From positions 3,824,003 to 3,888,002 of the forward strand of contig CM077831.1 in assembly GCA_039720395.1 (NCBI GenBank): DNA of 64,000 nt, given 5' to 3'. The position numbers and the translations under genes are program-made. Within the stretch, counting starts at the first letter, position 1; every line of letters begins with the position of its first letter. This stretch comes from Liquidambar formosana. Its lineage: Eukaryota; Streptophyta; Magnoliopsida; Saxifragales; Altingiaceae. This document shows, in pieces, positions 33,540-46,580 of this stretch. The notes beneath the pieces are model-generated. The model was not told where the DNA came from, searched no databases, and saw nothing but the letters and a program-made list of their open reading frames with translations.

Positions 33540-35800
33540 TCATATATCCTCATTTCAAATCTTGATTTTCCATCTCACTTGGTTAAATATACTCATCACT
33601 TGAATATATTCTTCCATTTCAAAAGTGTATTCACTCTTTGAATATGCTTCTCAGCTTCAAATTCTCATTCCCTATCCTACTTGGTTGAATATATTCATCA
33701 CTTGAATATATTTTTCCATTTCAAAAGTGTATTCACCCTTTGAATATGCTTCTCAGTTTCAAATTCTCATTCTCTATCATACTTGGTTGAATATATTCAT
33801 CACTTGAATATATTCTTCCATTTCAAAAGCATGTTCACCCATTGAATATGCTTCCTAGTTTCAGATCCTCATTATCACTTACTTGGTTAAATATATTCAT
33901 CACTTGAATATATTTCTCCATTTCAATGGTATACTCATCACTCGAGTATACTTCTCAGATATTTCGTCACTTACTTGGTTAAGTATATCCATCGCTTGGG
34001 TATATTTCTCCATTTCAATGGTATGTTCATCACTTGAACATACTTCTCAGATCATTTGTCACTTACTTGGTTAAGTATATCCATCACTTGGGTATATTTT
34101 TCCATTTCAATGGTATACTCATCACTTGAGTATACTTCTCAGATATTTTGCCACTTACTTGGTTAAGTATATCCATCGCTTGGGTATATTTCTCCATTTC
34201 AATGGTATGTTCATCACTTGAACATACTTCTCAGATTATTTGTCACTTACTTGGTTAAATATATTCATGACTAGAATATATTTCTCCATTTCAATGGTGT
34301 ACTCATCACTTGAGTACACTTCTCAGATTATTCTCTATCTTACTTGCTTAAGTATATCCATCGCTTGGATATATTTCTCTATTTCAATGGTATGTTTATC
34401 ACTCAAACATACTTATCACTTACTTGGTTAAGTATATTCGTGACTAGAATATATTTCTCCATTTCAATGGTGTACTCATCACTTGAGTACACTTCTCAGA
34501 TTATTCTTATCTTACTTGGTTAAATATATCCGTCGTTTGGATATATTTCTCCATTTCAATGGTATGCTCATCACTTGAGTGTACTTCTCAGCTTACTTGG
34601 TTAAATATATCCATCACTTGGATACATTTCTCCATTTCAAAAGTATGTTCATCACTTGAACGTACTTCTCAGTCTTTTTCAATCATTAAGTATACTCATC
34701 ACTTGAGTATATTTCTCAGCATCTTTTTCATCACTTGGTTAAATATGTTCGTGACCTGAATATATCTCTCCATTTCAAAAGTACACTCATCACTTGAATA
34801 CACTTCTCAGATTATTCTTATCCTACTTGGTTAAATATATCCATCGCTTGGATATATTTCTCCATTTCAATGGTATGCTCACCACTTGAGTATACTTCTC
34901 AGATTTCATTCTCAGATTACTTGGTTAAATATATCCATCGCTTGGATATATTTCTCCATTTCAATGGTATGCTCACCACTTGAGTATACTTCTCAGATTT
35001 CATTCTCAGATTACTTGGTTAAATATATTCGCGACCTGAATATATTTCTCCATTTCAATGGTATACTCATCACTTGAGTATACTTCTCAGATATGTTGTC
35101 ACTCACTTAGTTGAATATATTCGTGACCTGAATATATCTCTCCATTTCAAAAGTACACTCATCACTTGAGTATACTTCTCAGATTATTCTTTATCCTACT
35201 TGGTTAAATATATCCATCGCTTGGATATATTTCTCCATTTCAATGGTATGCTCACCACTTGAGTATACTTCTCAGATTTCATTCTCAGATTACTTGGTTA
35301 AATATATCCATCGCTTGGATATATTTCTCCATTTCAATGGTATGCTCACCACTTGAGTATACTTCTCAGATTTCATTCTCAGATTACTTGGTTAAACCAC
35401 TTGAGTATACTTCTCAGATTTCATTCTCAGATTACTTGGTTAAATATATCCATCGCTTGGATATATTTCTCCATTTCAATGGTATGCTCACCACTTGAGT
35501 ATACTTCTTAGATTTCATTCTCAGATTACTTGGTTAAATATATTCGCGACCTGAATATATTTCTCCATTTCAATGGTATACTCATCACTTGAGTATACTT
35601 CTCAGATTTTTTGTCACTCACTTGGTTAAATATATTCGTGACCTGAATATACTTCTCCATTTCCAAGGTACGTTCGTCACTTGAACGTACTTTTCAGATC
35701 TCATTCTCATCACTTGGTTAAATATATTCGTGACTAGAATATATTTCTCCGTTTCAAAAGTATGTTCATTCGTAGTGGCTTGAATATGCTTCTCTTGACA
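33540..35800 (+). repeat. Hairpin tandem array in Tat-2 3' region
   Basis: About 23 units of roughly 90-100 bp. Each has two hairpins separated by TTCTCCATTTCAA and CTTCTCAGAT words. Hairpin one: AAATATATCCA/TGGATATATTT (34833-34859) or AAATATATTC/GAATATATTT. Hairpin two: GTATACTCA/TGAGTATAC (34113), GTATGTTCA/TGAACATAC (34021), GTGTACTCA/TGAGTACAC (34297), GTACGTTCG/TGAACGTAC (35668). Arms change together while the loop (TCACT, TCGCT, TGACC) stays. No gene is seen; ORFs of 60-80 residues follow from the repeat. Confidence 0.85.
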
Positions 35801-35972
35801 ATCACCAACCCCCAGTGGTTTAAGTATACTCATGACTTGAGTACACTTCCTTACTTCAGTCTCAGGTTTTCAACCTCCCATCATTGTTGGTATCAGTGTG
35901 TGATTTCTCCGGGCTTTTTGGCCAAAAATGGGTTGTTCTTTATCATTGGTTCACAAGTGTAACTTGTTCGCC

Positions 35973-35985
35973 AATGAGGGGCTTC
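35973..35985 (+). other. Tat-2 polypurine tract
   Basis: AATGAGGGGCTTC directly before the LTR start TGTCACACCCC; identical in Tat-4 at 63097-63109. Confidence 0.75.
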
Positions 35986-38796
35986 TGTCACACCCCATTT
36001 TTGCACCACCTTACTAGGGCTCATCATTTCATGCATGTTTTTGTTTTGTTTTTGAGTCTAGTCACTTGCATTAGTTTTCTAGAGTCACAAGGACAATGGA
36101 TATGAATGTTGGTTCAAATTGGAGTTGATCTTGAGGGATAATAAGAGCTTTTGTGACTTGAGGGGCATAATCGTCTTTTAAGTCCCAAACTTTTCATTTG
36201 ACCTTGGAATGATCTCCAAATTGTCAATTGGAGTTCATATGGATGCATAAGAGGTATTTCTAGGTTCAATTTGGTAAGTCAATGGCTCGGGATTAAAATG
36301 GCTCGATGTAGTTCAAGTTGGTTAATTGACCCTTCCTTGGGTTAGCTCTAATTGACTCACAATTACCAACCAAATCTTTTCAAATTGACTTTCATTAGTC
36401 ATCATTTTACCCTCAAAAGTGTTTCATGAAGTTCAATTTTGATATGGCCTGATGATGAGTTTAGTGTGGTTATTTACGGATTATCCTTGAAGAATTAGTG
36501 CGAATCACAGCATGAGATTTTTGGTTAAAATGAAAATAAAATTATTTTATTAAATTAGCCATTTTTATCATGACACTAACACGTGTACGTATGTGATGAG
36601 TGTGTGTATGCACATACGATACATGTGCATGCGTGTTAGCGGTCAGTCTCCCAATTTTTATAAAAGACAATTTCCTTTTCCTATTCAGATTAGAAGTCTT
36701 TTATCATTATAAAATACCTTTTGATTATTCTCCAAGGAAAGCTAGTCTAGGAAGGAAAGGGAAACTCCAGATTTCAGCTATAAATACTCTCTTAATGTCT
36801 TTAAACAAGGGGGAGGAGAAGAGGGTTTGGAGGGAGTGAAATTCGTCATAATTCAGCAGCAGATTTTCTGAAAACCAGCAGTCGTATTTTAATCATAACT
36901 TTTTCATCCGAAGTCAGAATTTGATGCAATTGGTCTTGTTAGAAAGATAATTCAATTCTCTACAACTTTGTATTTCATAAGCTTTGTCCAAATCCAACGT
37001 TTTCATACCCAAAAACGCGATTGAAGTTGCTGCTGCTGCAAAGTGACGAAAATCACTTTTCTTTTCTCTTGTTCTCTTTTTGTTTTCTATTTCTTTTCAA
37101 AGTTGAGTGAGTTTTGATCTCTTTGCTGTGATACCACTTTGACAAAGAGGAGGATTCGTGTTGGTTTGATTCACTCTAAAGACCTGAGGAGCCACGAACA
37201 ATTACAAACACAAGGGGAGCCACTTTATGCATTAATACTTGAGTGTTTGAGAGAGAATAAGGTATTCTCCTTCTCTATTCTAGCTTAAACTAGGTTTTCA
37301 TATGGGTTAGGCTTATTGCATGTTAAAGGTAACTTTTTTATCATGTATTAACACTCTAGCTAGTTAATATACATGGAATATCTATTTTTTATCTACTGTT
37401 TAGCATGCTTTAGGGCTGTCCTTTAGGTTTTTAATGCATAGTTATGATTCTTGTGCTCCTGTTTGTCCTTGTGCTAGGATTAGTGTCATTGCATGTTAGA
37501 GTTAGGATTTTCATCATGTTATATTGCTTTAGTTAGTTAATATGCATGATATAATTTCTGTTTAGTTTGGTTTTAGCATGATCAAAGTATGTCTTGTGAG
37601 TTTTTAAGTATATTTGTGAGTTTAGGGTTTTAGAGTTATTGTTTTGTGTTTGTTTTCATATAGCATGATAAAGTAGACTTTTTTATTTGGTTTTTCTTCG
37701 TGTTTGCTGTATATGTTTTTCATATGGAGTAAACATGATAGTTTTGCATGCATGTTAGTATGTTTTAGGGTTTTTATGCATGATATGGTTCTAGGAATAT
37801 GTTAGGACTTATTATTGTTCGCTGTTTTTGCTATTGGCATGCTTAGTGGATGATTTTAGGTCATAATACTATTCTGTCCAGATTTGCATGTTAGTGTTTT
37901 TGCATGGTTTTGAGCACTTGTAAGGGTGCAAATAGGTGTGGTATTTGTCCTATGGCAAATAGGGCTGCTTATGTCTGAAATAGCTAATGTTTGGAGTAAT
38001 GGCGCTCAGGTAAGTGGGTGTGAAGGTGCCCCAATTCACCTTTCTTCCTTATCCCTTCTCTTCTCCCTATTTAGGGTTAATTTTTAATACAAGTCTATGG
38101 TTTAATCAAAGGTTTCCTTCATAAATAAAATTCTGGTTTTTATTAAAGTTTCCATTTTGTGGAGTTCTTTCTAAAATCAAACTCTCTATCAAATTCAACT
38201 CTTTTGATCAAATAAGGAAACCTAGGGTTTTAACCATAGGTTTGTATTAAGTCTTAACCTTAGTTCTAATCGAACTATGTGGACTTTGATCCATGTATTT
38301 CGTTGCATGGTACGTAGGCGCTCTTCGTGAGGCTCAAGTCCGTTCTAAGATCCAAGCATCCTAGGTTTCTTTTTGTTTTCTTTTCTTCTTTTTATTTTCT
38401 GTTTTGTTTGCTTATTATGCATGGATGGATGAATGAAATATATGATATGCATGCAATTCTTGTGATGATATACTTGCTGATTTTTGTATGGAAAAGACTT
38501 TAATTTAGCCCAAATGAACTGAGAGACCGAAAGGGTGACATGGGTGCCTATAGGCTTTGCCTAGAACCTTCCCATGTCATAACTTAGCCTCCGAATCCCC
38601 GATTTCTTTGGTTCTCAAAAGATTGGTTTTTGCCTTTCCTTTTTATGGAGTCATTCAAATTGTTTTCCTAAAACAACCTGATTTTTAGGGTTTTCCTTGT
38701 TTCCTTTAAAAAATAAGGTGGCGACTCCTTTCCTTTTTTTCTTTTTCAAACCCATTTTCTTTCAATCCCTTGTGGGCCCAATTTCCGGGGTTCACA
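35986..38796 (+). repeat. Tat-2 3' LTR (2811 bp, complete)
   Basis: Begins TGTCACACCCC, ends GGGTTCACA. The head and tail match the Tat-4 LTR; the middle is diverged. TATA box TATAAATA at 36779-36786. Ends where Tat-3 sequence begins. Confidence 0.95.
36779..36786 (+). promoter_or_regulatory. TATA box of Tat-2 LTR
   Basis: TATAAATA preceded by TTCAGC. In the 5' LTR copy the Tat-1 insertion lies 8-13 bp downstream of this position. Confidence 0.7.
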
Positions 38797-38964
38797 CAAC
38801 CCATAAAGTTACTTTGGGTGCGGTCCAAACGACACAATCACAACAAATCTCAAAAGTAAATTATCATTGGCAATTCATTTGAAACTAATTGGTTGACATA
38901 GCAATTTATTGGTGTTAAGTAAAAGAACTATCGACATGCCATAGATATTCTATTTCTTGAGTCT

Positions 38965-41910
38965 TTAAGTTCTCTTGAGTTTCTTCAGAGTCGTCTTCTC
39001 TGTCTTCTTTCTTTTTCTCTCGAGTCTTCTTTTCTTTCGTAAGTCATGGTCGTGTGCTGCCTCCACTGCCTCAAGAATGTCTTCTCTGCAAAGTCCAAGT
39101 CTAGTGTCCTTGATAAGGTCATAAATTCTTTCTCTACGAGAAGCCTCGCTTTCGCCCAAATCATCCTTCAACCATTGCTTATATTCTTGACTCATCTTGA
39201 AAGGTCCTTCAGTGTTGGCAATTCGAGTCAATTTCAGGTCCGTTAGCCAGTGAGTCCTCGCCTACTTGACCATAGAAAGACCGACAAGTTCCACAGAGCA
39301 ATAAGGTCCTATTAAGGATAGTATGGTTTGCATGGCGCCCATCTGGCGAAGAGTTCTCGAAGTCCAATAGAAGGAAGTCGATCTCAGCCCTATGAGTTTG
39401 ACAAAAGCACACCCCGAGGTTCGAAAAAGTACTTGTTCTTTACACCCCCATATGAAAACAAACCATTTGATGTTCCGCCACGATAGCGTTTGGAAATAAC
39501 CCAACCAATCTCATAAAGAGAATGGCCCAGGGAGTTCAACTCAAAGCAGACAAAAGTGCTGGGGCTTGTATGGATTGATAGTGGTAGGAGATAGAAAATT
39601 CAAGCGCTCGAGCTGTTAGAGTTATGCCCTAGAGCCAATCATAGAGATGATTGTTTAGGGATAAAGGAACAATCATTTGATTTCATTTATGTATGTCACA
39701 TTTATTATTGATTTAATAAAAGGGCTTATTCTATTATGTTTGTATGCATCATTTATATTTACATAATATGTCCAAGGAGTTAGAGTTGAGAATATTGAAT
39801 TACAAAGAGTTGTAATTATGAGACTGTAAATATATCTCTGTACTAAACTCCTAAATCATTCCTAGTTGAAGGTTCACTATGATGGACAGTAATGAACCAT
39901 AGGACTAGCACTTGTTAGGTTGACTCTATAGGAGGATAGCTGGTCTCAAGCTATTTGTGTGGAGACACTACAACCAACAGGTGGGTGCCTGTTAATAGAA
40001 TAGGTACACTGAATGTGACCAAAGATTTGAGATAAACTGAATGGAGTTTTAACCTGCCTGTCAATCAGTTTCTCAATGTTATAGTGGTACAAGTAATCCT
40101 TAGACCTGAGACACCATAGTTACCTTATGCATGTAGCTTTAGAAGTTTGATAACACTAAGTGCAGATTCTATTCATGGGTCTGTAAAGGTGTTCATTGGC
40201 CCTATTGCTATGTGTATGAAGGCATGTGAGTGATCAACAAGGAATCCATTACTCTCAGGAAAAAGAGAGAGAATGTCTCATATAGCATTCATAATATAAC
40301 TCATTCAGTCCATGGCCATGGCAGTGTGAATATGGAAAGGAGTTTCCATAAGTTCATCATTGAGTTGATATTTATGAATGAGTATAAAGTAATTGAACTA
40401 GGGACTTGACAGACTTCCATGTCCTATTAGTTCAATTGGAGACATTGTGTAAATGGAAGGATGCAATTGTAACCTATAAACTATAACAGAAGGGTTCTTT
40501 GATAGATACATATTCACTTCATTAAGGACGACACCATGAACCATATGCTAGGTGTTATTCATGGTTAGTAGAAGCCCTAATTGATATAAGTGAGTTATAA
40601 TCAATTAGGGAATTGGAAGAAGTTCCAATTAGACCCTAAATGGAAAGAGTTCCATTGTGCACACCTCGTGCTATTCCTACTACTTGATGATGTGAACCCA
40701 ATGGGTCACACACTGATCATGCAAGATGAGCTTTAAAGTCTATGAGAGAAAGGGTATGAATGCATAAAGAATAGTTCTTTGAGGCCTATTTATATTTGAT
40801 ATAAATTATAGGGGTTATTGTGCAATTTAGAGAAATTGCATCACACCCTAATAGGGTTTCCCCCTAGGGCCGGCCCCCTTAGTGTGGACTATATAAGTCA
40901 CACTATGATGTGTGACATCATCACAAGTTGAAATCCCAAGGGGCTGTCCAGATTTTCTAGCCTCCCTCTCTCTCTCTCCTCTCTTCTCCTTCACTAGCAA
41001 CAACAAGGGAAAAGAAGGAAAAGACTTGAAGCTCTAGCTAGGTGTGGATACCGTTGGAGGCAGCACACTTGGGCTGCTCATTCACCGCTGTCCGGAATCA
41101 AAGCTTGGAGCAAAAAGGAGAAGACAAAAATTCTGTAAGTGTTCTAACCCTCTTCATAGCTAGGGTTTAATTTTGTATATGCATAGTTAGATTCATGGGC
41201 TGTGGAATCAAAGGGAAAATTTTTATATTCCGCACTTCTATTTTTCCCTCTTGTATGATTCCCAACACGAGCAGCCACATTTGCAATAAAAAGGGGCTAC
41301 CTCCTAAAGGTGCTTTAGGGTTGCCATGAACCTCATCTAAACCATTCAGGGTTTTAGCTAGTACCAAAGGGATAATGTTATCTCACTTGAGAAGAAGGGC
41401 AATCAACTCACATATTTGAACAGGGGCTTGAAGAGTGCCAGTGGAGATAAAAAAGCGACTAATTAAACAAAAAGCGAGTGCACGCTAAAGTTAAGGGGTG
41501 AAGATCAGAGTACCTTTGCTATCATGAGCTAAGAAAGAGGTTGCTAACTTCATTAAGTCCACCATATAATCCTTTACAAAGATCGTTACATCCTTCTGAG
41601 GAATGCCAAGAGAGTCTGAGAAAGAAGCAAGGTAATCCGAGCAAAGTGTAGGAAGGATGAATGGTCCTGCGGGTGAAACTCCAAATAAAGCACAGAATTC
41701 CTCCATAGTTGGGCATAATTCTTCATAATTGAATCAAAAGACATGGATTTGAGGATCCCAGAAATACGTAGCAGCAGTGAGAAGAGTCATTTCGAGCTTT
41801 ATGTACCTTATGGAGAGCAACGGTTCCAAGCCAAAGCACTTAAACTCAGTTTTGTCTTTGGCAACCATGACTACCAAAAACCCTCTTAAGAATCCATCCA
41901 AGGCTTCCAT
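38965..41910 (-). pseudogene. Tat-3 antisense PMD/DUF7745-like gene, broken
   Basis: ATG 41910 matches the Tat-2 and Tat-4 starts. Codon 59 is TGA (41736-41734), the same codon as in Tat-4. The gene is split by the solo LTR 39614-41267. Further stops: TGA at 39513-39511 where Tat-4 has CGA, and TAG at 39264-39262 where Tat-4 has TGG. The basic C-terminus (RKKRRLERKRKK) near 39050-38968 remains. Confidence 0.85.
39614..41267 (+). repeat. Solo LTR of the Copia-1 family
   Basis: 1654 bp from TGTTAGAG to CCCAACA, with no internal region. Flanked by exact 5-bp duplications CGAGC (39609-39613 and 41268-41272). Such solo LTRs arise by recombination between the two LTRs of a full element. It differs from the Copia-1 LTRs at more sites than they differ from each other. 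Confidence 0.95.
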
Positions 41911-41956
41911 AATTATTTTCAATAAAAATAAGTGAGCTAGAAGGCTTGCCTCATGT

Positions 41957-41966
41957 GTTTTTATAG
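41957..41966 (-). promoter_or_regulatory. TATA box of Tat-3 antisense gene
   Basis: CCTATAAAAA on the gene strand, about 50 bp upstream of ATG 41910; retained though the gene is broken. Confidence 0.6.
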
Positions 41967-42056
41967 GGAAAAGGTCACAAATTCGAGTCCTGAAAGGAGT
42001 AGAATCGTCAAAATAGCAAAAATTCCTGAAAAATCGTGAAAAAATGCGTCAACCTC

Positions 42057-42130
42057 GGGTAACCGTCCGAGGCTGGACAGTCAGCCATCTAGGCCCAGAC
42101 GGCTAACTATCCGGGGCTAGATGGTCACCC
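42057..42130. repeat. 22-bp palindromic module, three-unit copy (Tat-3, upstream of DUF7745-like gene)
   Basis: Exactly 74 bp: three 22-bp units plus GGTCACCC. Starts GGGTAACCGTCC. About 90 bp upstream of the TATA box. Confidence 0.75.
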
Positions 42131-42414
42131 AAGGCTCTGCCTTGTTTTGCCTTGTTTCACCCGGTTTTGCCTATTTTCGCTTTCGGATGGCCTTTTCAGG
42201 ACATTCTCACTCCTATAAGCTCACATTGACTCAAGTTTTCATAAGAAAGGCACCCCAACATCATCATGATAGGTTTTAAGAAGCACCACAAGTATCCATA
42301 ATAAGGGTTAAGAAAGTTGGTTTAAGGTTGCAATTACAAAACATAGCATGAAATGCAAAAGATAGTCATTGTCTCATCGTTTTTACAATCCCAACAAAGA
42401 AGTGAGTGAACTCA

Positions 42415-45075
42415 GCGAGTCCAAGAGCTTCTTTTGCGCCTCGGCCTAGTCCATCACGACCCCCACAAGGTGCTCTAGGAGGACACATTGATGGTGGCGG
42501 CTACGCAAACGAAGTCTGTTGCAAAGAAACTAAGTGTGAGAGTAGGGTGGGTTGAAAACCTCAAATGGGAACTTTAAATAGGTTGAACACTTACCGTGGC
42601 ATCCAAACGGGCTTCTACCATAGATTTGGCTAAGTTCATCCTCACAAGGTCACGTTTGAAGCCCTCGCTAAGATCAATGAACTCTTGGGCATATGCCGCA
42701 GGTACCTAGGATAATCAATTAAGATTAAATTGAACGTAATGTCGAAAAGAAAAAGAAATACCCATAAAGAGTACTCACTTGTTCTCAACTTGGGTCGATC
42801 CTAAGGGATTCATCAAAAGCAGGATGGGTGATGGCAGTCTTGACAAAGTCTGACCCGCAGCACAAATCTATGGACCAATTAGGCCGAGGTAAGGGCAGTG
42901 GTCTATCCTCCTCCATTTCATCTTCTTTAGAACCATGAATCACCCTGAGCCCACTGTCAAGCTATGCCCTCTTGCTCGTCGACCCTACAAATGTTCACTT
43001 ATTAAATAAAGTCTCTATCAAAAGAAAAGGCTAGGAAAGCATTAAAGACTTACCCCTTGAGGAGGGAGGCCTGTCACCCTGGGTCTCATCAGATATTGAT
43101 GGGAGAAAGTGTCATACACAATGTTGGGAGAAGTGTACTCCTCCGCATCCCAACCCCTCAAAGCATCCCACAACTCCTCCCCCTCCATCAAGTTTGCATG
43201 CCTCATATTTAGTGGTGGTGGTATTGGAGTCATAGCTGCATTCACATCACCCATGACTTGTCGCAAGACTTGCTCCCCCAAGTACCAGTACCTGCCCATG
43301 GGGCCTTCCAAAAGCACTCTCTTGCCAGTCAACATTAAGCTGGGAATGCATCACTTGGGTAACATTGGCACCCATATCTTCTAGGGATCCCATTTAATCT
43401 GTTCAAAAAAAAAATCCAAAATAAGAAATTGGAAGTAAAAAGAAAAGAAAAGAATAGGGAGAAAATTTCACCATGTCAGCTGTCAGGCTTGCCAGGTGAG
43501 CTCTAGTATAGGCGTAATCATGACGGTTCGCCGCCTAGAAGGACACATAAGTGGGAGAGTAATTCTTGAGGGTAGGCCATTCTATGGTTTCCTCAGCAAG
43601 GGATGGGTGGCATAGGTTGAGGTACTCATAACACCAAACTAGTCAAGAGTTGAGAAAAGAGTCAAAAAAGAAAGGAAAATATAAGAAAGAGTGAAAAGAA
43701 ATAAAAAGGAAGTACTATTACCTCCCAAACAAAAGGCATCCCTCCAAAGTCCTTGGTAACACCGCGTGACATGTTATACATTGTTCGATACATGGTGGCT
43801 AGAGCAGCCCCTCCCCAATTGAATTTCCTAATCTTGCCAACATCTTCTATGCTTGCAAGAAGACCCAAAGGGGCTAGGTCACCCGTACCAGCAAAGAATG
43901 TGCATGAGATCATGTAAAGAAGGAATGCTCTTGTAATACAATCAGGGCTCGCACCCGCGCTCTACCTTTGCTTTGCAAATTTGTTAAAAAGCCAGGTACG
44001 GCGCACCGTTTTCTTGATTACCTCAACTTCCATTCCAAGGTAAGCTAGGAGATAATCCTCATCTGTGGATGCCTCTTCATAGAATTCCAAGCTCTTGCCC
44101 TTAATGCTCAAGCCCGTGATCATGGCAAAGTCCTTGGGAGTTAAAGTCATCTCCCCAAAGTCGAAGTGGAATGTGTTGGTGGTGTCCCACCATAATTCCG
44201 ACAAAGCTAGCAAGGCTTGCCTATCACATTGATCGTTCCACAAAGAATCTAAGAATGGACCAAAACTAGCCTTTTCAACATGGCTCTTGGCTATGGGTTG
44301 GAAGTTTTCCATGTTCCGCCACCACTCAATAAGTCCTTTTATGGAGGACCTAGTGCGCATGTCTTGAAAGTTGGGCTATAGCCATTGAAAATACCTTAAG
44401 AGTTAGTTGAGAGAACATAGAAATAATAAACCTACACTAGCAATTGGTTTCAAATTGTTTTCTAAAAGATGTCAAGAAGTTGTTTTTATTCATGAAATGA
44501 ATTGCTAATGAATGTTTATAAGTTTACTTGTTCATATGCCTTAATTTGGCAAGGATTAAACACTTTTCTATCACTTGGGCATTTTATCGAACACTTGGTG
44601 GGTGACACTTCTCAAGCCTTGAAACAAAAGAATTTTGTATGATCAATCCTTGCTAAATCATAGCATATTACTCACTTGAGTGTTTATTTGTTGATATACA
44701 TTGATTTGGAAAAGATTGAACACCTTTATTTTACTTAGGCATTTTATCGAACACTTGGTGGGTGGCATTTTTCAAGTTTTCAAATGAAAAGGATTTGTAT
44801 GTTCAATACTTGCCAAATCAAGGGATATCACTCAACAACACAAGGGGTATTCAAAAGAAGTAGATGGGAATGCAATTTCACCAATAGAATCGAAAGATTC
44901 AAAAGAAAAGTGTTAAGTTGGGTAAACTTACTTCTTATTGGGAATAGAGAAATGAGAGATGCTTCTCAGGTTTAAGCAACACCTTATCTTGTGGAGCATC
45001 ATAGAGTGGTGCCTTGTACTTGCTTTTAACCCCATAGAATGGGTACTTGGTGCTTGAGTCGTTGCTAGATGACAT
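42415..45075 (-). pseudogene. Tat-3 antisense seven-exon PMD gene, broken
   Basis: Same exon plan as Tat-4. ATG 45075 begins exon 1 (MSSSNDSSTKYPFYG). Exon 1 has TAA at 44937-44935 where Tat-4 has CAA. Exon 2 (from about 44363) carries the PMD block (TTNTFHFDFGEMTLTPKD) and a TAG at 43964-43962 where Tat-4 has GAG. The 3' splice site before exon 3 (about 43630) is altered. Exon 4 about 43370-43056. The reading frame in exon 5 has a stop near 42954. End coordinate is approximate. No function is possible from this copy. Confidence 0.75.
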
Positions 45076-45360
45076 TCTTGATGATGGAGTTGGGTTTGTG
45101 AAAAATGGGTTTGATTTCGTTTGATTTCAAAAGATGATGTGAATTGGGTGTTTTGATTGTTAAATGGGCTTGATTTGTTGTTATTTGATGTGCATATGAT
45201 GTTGGGATTTAGTGTTTTTGAAAGGGGAATGAGAATGAGAGTTGGAGAAGATGGGTTGAGAGTTTAGAGAGAGAAACTCTCTAATTTTTAGGTTAGAAAA
45301 TGTGAGAATGAGTGTGCAAGCATGGGTTTAAAAACCCAGAATTTTTTCCTTGGTGGGCTC

Positions 45361-45434
45361 AGGTAACCGTCCCCCCCTGGACGGTTAGCCGTCTTGCCCT
45401 GGACGGCTGACCATCTAAGGAAAGATGGTCACCC
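45361..45434. repeat. 22-bp palindromic module, three-unit copy (Tat-3, upstream of PMD gene)
   Basis: 74 bp, begins AGGTAACCGTCC, ends GGTCACCC. 286 bp upstream of ATG 45075. Next to a TTTAAAAACCC stretch that may serve as TATA region on the gene strand. Confidence 0.75.
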
Positions 45435-45796
45435 TAGCCCGCCTTACCCGTTTGCCCCGTCTCACGCGTTTGCGACCTCTAAACTTCTCCAAATTGATTT
45501 TGTGTTCACTTTTTGAGTTATGGGATGAATATATCCCCCAAGTTTGTCAAGTTTTAATGAAATTTTTGAATCTTGGGTGATTGTATTTACCCACATAACG
45601 AGAAATTGTTATGGCTATGATAAATAGCTTTCTCATGAAATGAGCTTGGTGTCGAATAGATTGGCTTTCAAGTCTTGAAATTCAATTCTCTATATGATGA
45701 TAGTGATATCATATCATGTGATAAAGATAATTTCACATAAAATGACTTGATAATCATGTGATAAAGATAATTTCACATGAAATGGCGATTCATGAG
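45435..45796 (+). repeat. Tat-3 3' hairpin region, cut by Tat-4
   Basis: No gene. The last 100 bp contain CATGTGATAAAGATAA and TTCACATGA words twice, the start of the hairpin array seen complete in Tat-4 at 61482-61990. Ends at ATGAG, the expected Tat-4 target duplication. Confidence 0.7.
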
Positions 45797-46506
45797 TGTC
45801 ACACCCCATTTTTGTCACCTTAGCTAGGACATATCATTTCATGTAGGATTTTGAGTCCTTTTTGAGTCTAGTCTTTTGCATTGAGTTTCTATGGCATTGA
45901 ATATCATGTGTATGAATTTTGAAGTGATTTGGAGTTCATTTCGATAGTCAATAAGAACTTTTGCGACTTTAAGGGCATAATCGTCTTTTAAGACGTATAT
46001 TTTCCATTTTGACCTTGGAATGAATCCCGAGTCATTCCCTCGAGTTCATATGAGTACAAAAAGTCCATATATAGGTTCAATTTCATGAATTAATGGTTTA
46101 AGATCAATTCGGCTCGTAATGGTTCGGGTTGGTTAAAAGACCCTTTCTTGGTTTGCTCAAATTGACTCATAAGACCCAATCAATTTTCTCTCATTTAACT
46201 TCAATTAGGATTTATTTATGTCCTAAACATGTTTAGAAAGATCAATTTTCGATTGGGAAAGCATTCGGTTCGACCTCGTGTACAAACCCAGCTTAGCGAC
46301 GGTGAGGCACCATGGTTAACCACCTTTGTAAAACCCAACCATGCACCCATGGTTGAGGATGTTTGTCCTAAAATGCCTAAAAATGTGTTCCCCTTCGAAA
46401 CACGGTCGTTTTGGCTTTTATTTCGTCAAAATCGGACTTAATTTGAAGATTTTAGGACTTCTGAAGCAAGAAGGAGTCAAAACTGGAGCAAAAATAGGAG
46501 GGCCTC

Positions 46507-46580
46507 GGGTAACCGTCCGTGGCTGGACGGTCAGCCGTCCAAGCCCAGACGGCTAACCGTCCAGGCCTAGTTGGTCACCC
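46507..46580. repeat. 22-bp palindromic module in Tat-4 5' LTR
   Basis: 74 bp, three units plus GGTCACCC. Lies 192 bp upstream of the LTR TATA box. Same length and unit plan as the copies upstream of the antisense genes. Confidence 0.8.

Larger units (their letters stand above)
11696..38796 (+). mobile_element. Tat-2: Ty3/gypsy Tat-type element, interrupted by Tat-1 and Copia-1
   Basis: Order: 5' LTR (last 2002 bp), primer site, leader, gag-pro (split by Copia-1), intron, pol, antisense gene, hairpin array, polypurine tract and 3' LTR of 2811 bp. Without Copia-1 and with the missing LTR start it would be about 17.9 kb. The two LTRs align without net insertions over 2002 bp with roughly 14 differences by hand. 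The right flank (CAACC at 38797) falls inside Tat-3 sequence; the same site in Tat-2's own body (near 31647) shows the uninterrupted form. Confidence 0.95.
38797..45796 (+). mobile_element. Tat-3: fragment of an older Tat element, family of Tat-4
   Basis: Holds the post-pol block, two antisense pseudogenes and the start of a hairpin region. Aligns throughout to Tat-4 56214-61560. Its left part must lie beyond Tat-2 and its right part beyond Tat-4. It contains a solo copia LTR. It is the oldest layer in the window. Confidence 0.9.

Noticed and set aside
34240..35498. Several 60-80 residue ORFs in the Tat-2 hairpin array
   Set aside because: Low-complexity products of the tandem repeat; stops recur between units.
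33540..35800. CRISPR-like array
   Set aside because: Units diverge, spacers are not unique, and the context is a plant retrotransposon.
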